Assembly (NCBI GenBank): GCA_002943765.1
Contig: PQWQ01000011.1
Location: 62,001-126,000, forward strand
Reading direction: 5' to 3'
DNA: 64,000 nt
From: Psoroptes ovis
Lineage: Eukaryota > Arthropoda > Arachnida > Sarcoptiformes > Psoroptidae
The notes under the pieces: generated by a model
What the model was told of the DNA's origin: nothing
Databases searched by the model: none
Seen by the model: the letters and a program-made list of their open reading frames with translations, nothing else
Translations under genes and position numbers: made by a program
Shown here: one piece after another, positions 14,726-26,100 of the stretch
Numbering within the stretch: position 1 is the first letter of the stretch
How the letters are laid out: each line of letters begins with the position of its first letter

Positions 14726-14731
14726 AATAAA
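14726..14731 (+). terminator. Polyadenylation signal of the chitin deacetylase gene
   Basis: AATAAA 140 bp after the stop codon is the first canonical hexamer on the plus strand, so it is the likely 3' end signal. Confidence 0.6.
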
Positions 14732-16323
14732 ACAAATTTTAAATTGAAATATCCGGAAGATGTCCGTACTTGTTTAAGGGAAAAAAATTTAATTAACTTA
14801 ATTACGCTCAATCTCTCTCTCTCTCTCTGTCTCCTTATATCATCTTATTCCTACGGGATTTTCGTAAGAGCAGAAACAATATTGTTTGGCAAACAAATGA
14901 TCACGACTATATCGATCAATAATCAATATTGTAAGTATGTTTATTGACAGAGAAAATGGCCCAAATCAAACATTAAAAGTTTGCTTTTGAAAATTCATTT
15001 CATAAATATCCAACCAGACAAATCACAAGAATTGTGAATGAAATTCTACACATGTGTAACATTTTCACTTCTTTTCCATGTTCATCGTTGGCAAACTATT
15101 CAAAACTTGATTTATTTATCAAAATTTAAAAATTTATGACATTAGCTGTGAATTATAAGTGCTTATGTTATTATGTTATCATCATCGATACGATATATCA
15201 TATATAAAAACTGCTACTATGTTTTATTAATTCAATTTATTCATTTTCATTTTTATTCAATTATTTATTCAATGTTGTTAATGTATTAAAGTTACAACTA
15301 CTGTTAAGTAAATAATAAAATAATCAGCAGAAAGAAAAGAAGTAAAATGATATTTTCTCAAAAAAAATAAAAAATAAAAATAAAAACAAAGAAAGCAGCT
15401 GAATTTTTAGGATTGTCAAAATTTTCAATGTTTAATCTTCAAAACATTATGACAATCGAAATGAAATGAAAGAACAAACACACATATAAAACAAACATAT
15501 TACGGGTAAACATACACATATTGTTTTAGCTAGATTTGTTCTCGTTTGTTTGAAATGACATTGAATCGTTTTTTTCCACTGAATTTTATTTGAAAAAAAT
15601 AAAACAAAAAATCAAACACAAATCCCCAACAAAACAACTTGCTAATAATGAAAACAAATTAAAAAGTGTACGATTTTGAAAATAATTTCATGTACAAAAT
15701 GACAAAAAAATAATCAAAATAACAACATTGATAATAAAATTGAATTGTTCATCATATGATGATGATAATATATCAATTATATGTCTTTTACAATTGACAT
15801 AAAACAGCAACAGTGAATCATTGAAAGCGGCTACAACAACTTTGATCAAGTGAATTGAACAGTGTTTCTATTTTGATAATAAAAATTCATGAACAATAAC
15901 TTTGGAATTCTTGGAGAATTCTTCAAAGCAATTCCACAGAATAACATTAAAATGATGATAATCTTTCAATAATAACTTCAATTTAATGTTCATAAATTAT
16001 AATTGTGATAATTTTTCAATATTTTAATTACGATTATTTTTTTTGCCGAAGCTTATTTTTATTATTATTATTATCTATGCAATTCTTACATTGAAAAAAG
16101 TACACATTTTAAAAAAGATTAACATTTTGGCATTGATTATTTTTTGATTCCTCTTTTCAAGCTATTTTTTTTTCATTCATTAATCGAAGGATAATAGATA
16201 ACATCCGACTGAATATTTTAATATTTTTGAAATCATCATTGTTTTTTGTTTTTGTCATTTAATTGTTTGCCAAATCATCATCATTTGACATTTTTCTCTG
16301 TTAATAATTTGATACTATAAAAT
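14732..16323. other. Intergenic region
   Basis: AT-rich, no conserved coding signal. It contains a CT microsatellite at about 14812-14828 and A-rich stretches near 15340-15400 and 15600-15720. The frame at 14744-14947 begins at a non-ATG codon and contains the CT repeat, so I reject it as a gene. Confidence 0.6.
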
Positions 16324-16884
16324 ATGGCTCATTCTAGTCCACCATTATCATCTTCATCATCCTCATTGAATACGACTGAATTAAACACACCGGTTGATGA
16401 ATTGACAATGGAACCTTCAACATTGATCACAAAAAATATAACAATTTCAGACATAATACAATATCATAAATGTTCTATACATCATCAAGATGCTGAAGCA
16501 TCGATCGCCGATACAACTGATTGTTTACGTATGATAACCGGTAAAATTGAATGGTTTCAACGCAAACATCAATTTTGTCCACATTTATTTACAAAAGATG
16601 ATACTAAGCAAATACTAGTATTACATCAACGATTATTGATTGAAGAAATACCATTTCTAGAATTACAAGGACGGGTACGCGATGGACTTTATATCGATGT
16701 ACCACGTGAATTGCAAGGACGTATTGCATCGGTTTGCCAAAAATTTCAACAATTAAAATCACGTTTCGATTCGATGTTGACTAATATTAATAATTCATCC
16801 CAATTACAATCACCGTTGTCCCCAGTGAGTCCAACACAAGCAACTACTCCAATAAATAGTAATAATGAAGTCATTGAAGTTTGA
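16324..16884 (+). CDS. Single-exon helical protein, possibly spectrin-repeat-like
   Basis: Intact 186-codon frame. An in-frame TAA lies two codons before the ATG, which fixes the start. The N-terminus (1-40) and C-terminus (155-186) are Ser/Thr/Asn-rich. The middle (about 60-152) is compact and charged, and looks like three amphipathic helices carrying KIEWF, HQRLLIEEIPFLELQGRVRDG and RELQGR...FQQLKSRF segments. That W..., L..R...L spacing is reminiscent of a spectrin repeat. I do not recognise the family. The codons of the core are less AT-driven than chance frames here, and Cys, Trp and charged residues are evenly used, which supports a real gene. It converges on the minus-strand gene at 17212. 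Confidence 0.7.
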   Translation: MAHSSPPLSSSSSSLNTTELNTPVDELTMEPSTLITKNITISDIIQYHKCSIHHQDAEASIADTTDCLRMITGKIEWFQRKHQFCPHLFTKDDTKQILVLHQRLLIEEIPFLELQGRVRDGLYIDVPRELQGRIASVCQKFQQLKSRFDSMLTNINNSSQLQSPLSPVSPTQATTPINSNNEVIEV

Positions 16885-17211
16885 AATCATGGTCATCATG
16901 CGTCCAGAACAATCATAAAAATACTGGTTTATTCATAACTTGAGAACAATCAATTTTGAATATTTTCAAATTTTTATTTACTTGTAGATTGTAAAGTACA
17001 TGATTTAATTTTACACATTTTTACATTCAACATATAAACATCTTTATTTTTTTACATATATTCAATCCATTATTAATTCGTACCAATTTCAAAATTAAAA
17101 TTAGAATTAATATAGAAGCGTTGTACTGAATAGATGTATCGTTGATTATAATACCACAATGACGATTGAGGCCAAAGATTTTCATAATTATTCAGAGGTT
17201 ATAATTCACAT
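16885..17211. other. Convergent 3' flanks
   Basis: 327 bp between two converging stop codons. TTTATT at 16973-16978 and 17043-17048 reads as AATAAA on the minus strand and could serve the minus-strand gene. Nothing else is seen. Confidence 0.5.
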
Positions 17212-18164
17212 CTATGGTGTGATGAAATTGGAATGATTTGGTCGATATTGATCCTGTAATTTTTCAGATAAAATTTTTTCAATTTTCATTGATAATTCTT
17301 CACCAGCAAATTTTCTACTAAAACCTATACGATTCAACATGGTGAAGACTGAATTTCGTTCACGAAATTTTTTCGTTCGTAATTTTTTCATACTTTCTTC
17401 GCCAATACTATCATCATTTTTATCATTTGTTGAAGAACAATCTTTATTCGATGTACGATCATTGTTGTCGTCATCATCGGTATCATTGATCAAACTTTTC
17501 CAATCGATATTTAATGTTTCAATTAAACTAATTTCTCTTGATTCTTCATCTTGTTGCTGATTGGAGTTTTCATTATTTTGTCCTTTTAACGATGATGATG
17601 ATTCAATGTTTTCATCATTCATTGATTTCGGTTCATTCGTTATTGATTGATTGATCATATCATCATCATCATCACTTATTGCTTCTAAGTCATTATCATC
17701 TATGATTTATAAAAACGAGAAAAAAATTGAAAAATATTCAATCATTTCGTTTTTTTACCTTTATCATTATTCATTCCATTACTATTATCTTCATCCTTTA
17801 AATCTTGTTGTCCATCTGCTTTAAGTAAATCATCTTCACCATCACTCCAATCACTATAATTCGATATTATTTCATCATTTTGTTGCAGTTTTTGATTATT
17901 ATTACAGAAATTATTATCATCATCATCATCATCGTCAATTATTTCACCTTCATCTAAACTTCGTTCATCATCTTTTTTATCATCATTCTTGGAATCATCA
18001 TCATTTATTGAATAAATCCAACAATCTGTTTTTGGACGTTTTGAATTTGATTCATCGATAGCTGAATCATTTGCTGTTCGCTTGTTATCAGTGATGGTCG
18101 TTTTTTGTTCCAGTAATTCACCATCTTCTTGATTTGATTTTGGTGAATCAATTGTATCATCCAT
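17212..18164 (-). CDS. Acidic nuclear-type protein, weakly like the ZC3H13/Flacc C-terminal region
   Basis: Two exons on the minus strand, 18164-17759 and 17699-17212, joined across a 59 bp GT-AG intron at phase 1. The product is 297 aa. Residues 1-200 are rich in Asp, Glu, Asn and Ser, with a basic KRPK segment, a long Asp run, and a SDWSDGEDDLL segment. The second half has LNIDWKSL, then a basic RTKKFRER segment, and ends in a compact helix-rich part with FTMLNRIGFSRKFAGEELSM. The acidic-then-LDxDWxSL-then-RIGxSxxxAG layout recalls the C-terminus of ZC3H13 (Flacc), a WTAP-associated factor of the m6A methyltransferase complex. This is from memory of the family, not a search. No CCCH zinc finger is present. 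The gene itself is convincing; the family is not. Confidence 0.7.
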
Positions 18165-18253
18165 TTTTCTTAATTATTATTTTTTCATTTAATCAAATTT
18201 GATCAAAAACAAAACAAATCTTGAATAAAAATCGATTGAAACGTGCATCACAT

Positions 18254-18265
18254 GATCACGTGATC
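18254..18265. promoter_or_regulatory. Palindromic E-box
   Basis: GATCACGTGATC is a perfect 12 bp palindrome with a CACGTG core, about 90 bp upstream of the minus-strand start codon at 18164. TCACGTGA is the site class bound by bHLH-zip factors (MITF/TFEB, USF, Myc/Max). The location suggests a proximal promoter element of this gene. Confidence 0.45.
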
Positions 18266-20154
18266 TGTGAAAACAGACAGAAAAATATATCGGCATTTTT
18301 TTCCTGACACACATTTGCATACTGCTACTTTTAGTTTCATGAATATCACAAAAAAATGCTACTACGTTTCAACATTTTTGGGATAGAAAAATATGAAAAC
18401 ATGAAACAAAAATCAAATCTGTTATATTTTAATGCCACTACCATAAAAGGGATGCCTCCCGAATTGTTTATTTTTTGCAGTGAAATACCAACAAAACAGA
18501 TGAATACGACGACGACGACGACAAAAGCTGATAATAAATGATGGTAAATCCAAGAAAAAAAACATATTGATACATATAAGCTTGCTCATTATTATATGTG
18601 TATAGTTACTGCTTGTATTTCTAAATATTTTGATTTCATCAGCAAATAGATTTTTAATAATTGTATTTGTATTTTTCAATTCAAAATGATCCATATTTAA
18701 TCAAAAAATCTAAAAAAACAACTGTCAACAATCAAAGGGTCCAAATTTGTGAAACAGAATCTGTTCCTTTTGAATTAGAAAGCATTCAATTCAAAAGGTC
18801 TAATTCAATCGGTGTTGTTGTTGTTGTAATTGAAAATGATGTTGGTGATGATGATCATCGTTAAATAATTGTTGTTGATTACATAATTGTGATCATTATT
18901 TCATTGTTTTCATTGCATAAATAAAAAAACAAATAAATGGATTTCATCTACATCATTTTGCAATCAATTTCAATAAATCTTTGATATCAATCAATATAAA
19001 TTTAATAATACGTTCAAATCAAATTCAACAAAATCAATCAATGAAAGATCTCAAAAAAGAAAAATTAATTTCTTTTCATTGATTCACACATATCAATAAA
19101 TGCATATGAATTTCATGAAAAATGCATTTCTCATCAATCGTATTAAATTAAATACATACACAATAATAAATTTTAATATAATTAATCCTCAAATAAATCA
19201 ATACTATTTATTTTTTTCCGAGTTACAAGATAAACAATTGGCAAGTATTTCAATGTTTTTTCTTATTTCTTTTTTTGGTTTTTTTTCATTCATTGATTTT
19301 TTGTTTATTATCACCACATTCAAATATATTGCCTTTGATTTAAATATATTTACAAGCAATTTGATAATATATTTGGTGTTAGTTCTTTTCTTTTTTGGTT
19401 TGTTTGTTTGCTTAAATTAAAATATTTTAGACATATTCTATTAAATTGATTGATTGATCGAATAAATGAATCATTGATATTAGTATGAATGATTCAAATC
19501 AATCACATATGCTTTTGCATGTTTTTTTAATTATTTTAATTTTTAAAATTGAATCCCATTTGATTAATATTTTTGTTTTGTTTTCTGTTTCAAATCAGAT
19601 TTGCTCATCGCCATTTATCTTCGTGCATTTATTCATCATTCATTTAGCCACATGGCTAGAATTAAAATTTTTGAAAAAAAAATTGTTGTTAAAATCCTAT
19701 TCTGATGAGAAAGCAACAAGAAATAAACGGAAAAATGAATGTGAATGACATTTTAAAATTATTCGAAATATTTTTTCATTCATTTTTGATTGCTGATTTG
19801 AGTTTTTTAAAATAATTTTCCACTGAATAAACGACAAATCAACACAATTCATTATTTAAAAAAATGCAAAAATCTCTATTCACAAGAAAAGAATGAATCA
19901 TACATCAATTATTTGTGATTACATTAATTCCATTTACAGCTATAACTGAACTTTTGTTTTCATTCATTTTCATTTTTGTTTATTTTTCCATCAACGATTA
20001 TCAAATGATTATTATTTTATTAATCCTCTTCACGTCTATCAATAATTATAATTAGCATTGAATGAATTTGCTATTATTTCATAATTTGATATTTGTGATA
20101 TTTATTTTTTTCTCCATGATTTTGGTCTTGAAATATTGAAAAAATTGGAAAAAG
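18266..20154. other. Divergent intergenic region before Abl
   Basis: Separates the minus-strand acidic-protein gene from Abl. AT-rich. Open frames such as 18356-18541, 18422-18694 and 19100-19420 show only Phe/Ile/Leu-rich or repeat-derived translation. It probably holds both promoters and the Abl 5' UTR, but no specific element stood out. Confidence 0.55.
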
Positions 20155-23100
20155 ATGGGAGCACAAGGATCTAAAAATGAAAACAGCCATAATCATCATC
20201 ATCAACAACAATTTCAACAACATTCACAACATCTTCAGCAATTGCATCATCATCATCAATTTAATCCATCAAATCAACATCAATTGTTTCAACAATATCA
20301 GCAACAACAACAATCAATCCAAAATCAACAATTTCATAATGCTGGAATATTATTACAACAGCAACAACAATTACAATTGCATCAATCAAATTTTTTGGAT
20401 CCACAACAACAGCAACAATTATTAATTTCTGGACAATTAGTATTACCAACATCGATCGCCAACAATAATAACAATGGTGGCGTTTTGTTGAATACAAGTG
20501 GTAGTGGATTATCACCATCACATCATTCGTCATCGACAGCAGCAACAACAACATCATCAACATCTAGTCCATTTTCAGTGACACAATCGACATCATTCAC
20601 ACCACAACAGCAACAAAATTTATTAGGTCATCTTGATTCAATACAATCTCAATTGGCTGCACAACTACAACAGAATAATAACTGCCAAAATAGTAATCAA
20701 CCGACGAGAAAAGCATCATCATCAAATTCTCATCATCATAAATCACGGCAGCAACAGCAACAACAACAACAACAATTGTTTGCATTTGATCCATCCAATG
20801 GTAAGTAATCGAGTGTGTGCTTTCAATCTTTTTTTTTCATTTTTTCACTCAAAATCAAATCACATTTATGAGTCAGTATCATGATGAAAATTTTAAATCT
20901 TGTTTTTTTTTGGAAAAAATTGAATGATTTTTGCCCAATTTCACAAATGACATTTGTCAAAATGTTTTTTTCAGATTTTAAAATAATTAATTATTTTTAT
21001 CTTTGAACGGGCCAAAAAGGAAAAATTTGAAATGATTGAGTACATTCCATTAGTGAATTCATCAGCAAATTATGTGTTTGAATTAAACTTTTCAGGTTCA
21101 AACTGCATTAAAATTTTCAATTTTTTTTTGTGTCCAACTTTGAAAAGAAATGAAAAAAATTAATCAATCCTTTGATGAGTATAAAGCAATTTTCATCGAT
21201 GATTCTATTTGTGTTTGTTTGTTGTTGATAATGTTATTATAAGAAAAATAAATAAATAATAATGAAAATTGAAAACTCATATAATTTTGAATTTTGAATC
21301 ATATTTTTAAATTGGAAATTCACCGTTAAATTTTTCCAAATATTTCTATTTTAAACCTTTGAGTATTATTTTGGTAAATTTATCAAAAAAAAAAAAAAAA
21401 AAAATATTCGTCGTTGCCGCCGATGATGATGATGATGATGACAATGACAATTGTCATAATTGTTTTGATAGATGATTAAAGTTGGAAAAAATGACTGGAA
21501 AAGATGCTTAGCCTATGTCGCTGTTAGCAGCGTGCGGTAAAGATGAAATTGTCCAGTTTTGAGTTATAAAAATAGAAATAAAAAATAAACCATGTCTGCA
21601 TAATGTGTGTATAATGGCAGTGTTTGATGACTTGTAAACAATTTATCATTCATATTTTTTTCAAACAATCGATTGTCTGTGAATGGCATGGTCAAGCAAG
21701 TTTTTTTTCGAAAAGGTTCGGTTACATAAACCAATCATTCATATATGAGAATGGATAAATTTACCGTAAAATAATACTGAGTATTGAAAAGTTAAATTTC
21801 ATTTTTCCATCGATTCAAAAAAAAAAAAACTGAAATTCACATCACGATTCATATATTTTTGTTCAGATATAATAATTTGTCATTCCCATTCAATCGATTT
21901 AAATTCAAAATTCACATATGAATTTTTCATTGATCTTATTGAATTTAGTAAATCAAATTAATAGAAAAGTAAATATTATGTTTACTATTTTTTTTGTAGA
22001 TCCTTGTGTATATGTGTGTGTGTCTGAACGATGAAATCTAACCTCTGTACCTTTAAAAATTATTCTAGATTTTCCTTCAATTTTCAATGACACACATATA
22101 TTTGTCATAATCTCATTTTGAAAAACATCAAATTTTACCATTGAATTTTTTTAATATGAATGATAATTTCATTGATAATGATATAATAACGATTATATTT
22201 ATAATTTTCCGTATCTTTAAAAATTCAAAAAAAAGAAATTAAGAAAAATCTTATATAATTTTGTCTGTTGAAAAATGTGTATGTCTCTTGATGAAAAATA
22301 TTCATAGAAGATGATCCTATTCATATGATGATATTCAAAGAAGATGATCCAGATTTTTTATTAGAATTTTCTGTTTGTCATTCAATCAGTTATCTTTATG
22401 ATAACTTCTTTCTTTGCTTCAACTTGACATTCAAATTAAAGTAAAAAATGAAGTTAAGGTAAGGTGAAGTTGAGTAAAAAGTTAAGTAACAAAAAATTTT
22501 GTTCGAATAGTTCTTGCAAAAATGTCTATTTGCATTTGTTTACTGTATTTTGCAAATTTTTTTCTATTTCTAAAATAAATTTTTCATTTGAATGATTAAA
22601 TAATGATAATTTTCAAATTTAGAGTTTTGAATTTTTATGTCTTTAAAAATGGATAAGAAGAACAAGATATAGATGAAGACGAAAACATTGATATGAATAA
22701 ACATTGGCAATAAATTTTTCATTTTAAATACAAAATGATGATAATAATCAGGTTTTGTGTGTGTGTGTGTGATACAGCAAAGGTTTGTACAAGGTTTGAT
22801 GAGAGGGTGATTATTACCACTGTGTTGTGACCGATATTTTCATGAAAAAATTTTTAAAATTTTGTATATTTTTTACTCTTTTTACTAATATTATTATTAT
22901 TTGTCAAATGTATCGATATAATAAAACATTTCGTGCATATGTTTTGCGTGAATTTCCGTTATAATATTTCTCTTATATTTTTCATTTAATAATATGAACG
23001 ATTAATTCATAACAAATTTATAAAATTACCAAAGAAAAAAATGTGTCAGAAAAAAAAAGATTTTTCCTAAAAAATAGATGATCATTTATGTGTTTTGTAA

Positions 23101-26100
23101 ATTGTTTAACTCGAATAACTGTAATAATAATAATTATGATTATAATAATAGTAATAATAATGTTAAGCAAGTGTTAAACTATTCTGCCATCAATTATTAT
23201 GATTATTATTTTGGGAAAAGAAAAAAAATTATAATTTTTCTTTCCATGTATTTATGTATATCATTTCGTTTGAATATATCTCATTTTTCCCGGACAATTT
23301 ATATAATTAAAATATAAAAGAGTTCATTGATCTCGATTCTTCAAATTATTTTTTCAATGCCCATTTGATTATCCATATGATTCTGGATCCAGTTGTGTGT
23401 GTATGTCAAGTGTTATGATTATTATCATTATTATTAAATTCTTTTCTGTCTAATTCAAGTGTATGCCTTTTTCGGCCTAAAATTACTTTAATGATGTCTT
23501 GTTTTTTTATTCTGAATTCATTTGTGACATTTTGAAGTGTTTTTTAAAGTCTATTTGATCTTATTGCTATAAATTGACCAAACAGGTATTTGACATAGTT
23601 TTTTAAATGTGATTTTAAATGTACTGAATACATATAATGAGATATAAATGACAAAATCTATGATTTAGCTAGTAAACAATTTTTATTCGATGCTTACATC
23701 AGACCAATCGATTAATCATTGCTTTTAAATAATTAATTTTGATGATTTCTAAAGTTTAAAATTTAAAAATGTTGATGAAAATAAATATTGCTACTGATAG
23801 TTTTAAAAAAATTCAAGTTCGAAAACTCAGAAATGTTTTTTGTTAATGCAGAAATGTTTTACATTTTAAATTAGTTCATCCATATTGATTAATATTTTTT
23901 TTCTCCAAAATATGAACTTGAATATATTATTGAAAAAGTTTGATAGACACCTTAATAATTTATTATGATAATATTAATGATTAAAATCTCATGAATAATC
24001 TATGAATTGATGGTTATCTTCGATTGTTTTTTTAGATTCAAAATTTTATTTGTTTATTCTTGTACTTTGATATATTTGATATATTAAATGTCAAAAATAT
24101 CAATTATTACATTATATTCACCAAATGATTGATTATATCAATAAACTTTGTATTAAATAAAAAAAAAAATTCAAAATTTCTCATCTTTATTTGATCTAAT
24201 GTTTTTTTGTTATCTGATGTTTTTTTGCTTGAAATAGATCAATCATTTATATCATCACGCCCATTACCTGAAGTGCCACAACAGCATCATCAACATCAAC
24301 AAAGTTTAGATTCAAATAATAGCCATGATAATAGTGATTGCTGTTTATTTGGTGAACAACAGCAACAACATAATCGTTTTGGTCTTTCGATTTCGCAAGA
24401 AAATTTACTTGAACAACAACAGCAGCAGCAACAATTAATTAATTCAACAACAGAATCACAATTGCTACAAAATGGACAAATGTTTGCTGCACTTTATGAT
24501 TTTCAAAGTGGTGGAGAAAATCAGCTTTCCTTTCGCAAAGGTTTGTATTATTTGGAAATTAATGATTTTCGATTAAAATTCATAAATTCATTGAAATTGA
24601 TATTCATTTATTTATTGAAAATTTTCATTGAAATGAATTATTCATCGTTTTCTTCTTTTTTCTAATAACATAGGCGATCAAATGAAAATTATATCTTGCA
24701 ATCAAAGTGGTCAATGGTGTGAGGCAATATCATTCAATAATCAAGTTGGATGGATACCGCAAGCGTATATAACACCAATCAGTTTAGATCAACATAAATG
24801 GTATCATGGAAATATTTCACGTTCAGATGCCGAACAATTATTATCATGTGGTATTAATGGATCGTTTCTGGTACGTGAATCAGAATCATCACCTGGTCAA
24901 AGAACAATCTCATTACGTTATGATGGACGTGTATATCATTATCATATTAAACAAGATCAAGATTTACGTTACTATGTTCGACCTGAATGCAAATTCAACA
25001 CTATTGCTGAACTTGTGCATCATCATTCAAATCAACAAGATGGATTGATTACTATGTTGCTTTATCCTGCCACTAAACAATCCTCAAGCTATTGGTCAAC
25101 TGAAAATGCTGATGAATGGGAAATAAATCGAACTGATATTATTATGAAACAAAAACTTGGCGGTGGTCAATACGGATATGTTTATGAAGCACGTTGGCGA
25201 AAATATAACATGACAGTAGCAGTCAAAACATTGAAAGAAGACACAATGGCTGTCAAAGATTTTCTTGAAGAAGCTTCTATTATGAAAGAAATGCGTCATC
25301 CAAATCTAGTTCAATTGATTGGTGTCTGTACATTGGAACCACCATTTTACATAATAACAGAATTTATGCCGTATGGAAATTTACTTGATTATCTTCGTAA
25401 CAATGATCGTGATCAAATGTCAGCAGTGACATTGTTATATTTTGCGCAACAAATAGCTAATGGAATGTCATATCTTGAGTCAAGAAATTTTATTCATCGC
25501 GATTTAGCCGCGAGAAATTGTTTGGTTGGCGAAGATTATCTAGTTAAAGTTGCTGATTTTGGTCTAGCACGATTAATGGGTGATGATACGTACACGGCTC
25601 GTGCCGGTGCAAAATTTCCAATCAAGTGGACTGCACCAGAAGGTTTAGCATATAATAAATTCACAACAAAAAGTGATGTTTGGGCATTTGGAGTACTCCT
25701 TTGGGAAATAGCTACTTATGGAATGGCTCCATATCCAGGAATCGAATTAAGTGATGTGTATCATAAACTCGAGAATGGTTATCGTATGCAATGCCCAGAG
25801 GGTTGTCCACAGCCAATCTATGATCTCATGAAAAAATGTTGGAATTGGGAGCCAACGAAACGGCCAACTTTTGAATATTTATATCAAATTTTATATACAA
25901 TGTATCAAACATGTGCCAGTGGCTATTCATTAGATGAATTTATTTCATCCGATCAATTTGGTGATCCTATTCAACAGCAATTAAATGATGGGAGTTCTAC
26001 AAGCGGATTCTCATCTACCTGCGGCACAGGAACTTCTAATTTAGTCAACATTGTAACAAATCCCGAACAAACATCCCCGAGTCAAACACAAGTCCCATAT

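Noticed and set aside
24207..24237. Start codon of a separate Abl ORF just before exon 2
   Set aside because: This stretch precedes a clear acceptor at 24236-24237, and the codon before DQSF is completed by exon 1.
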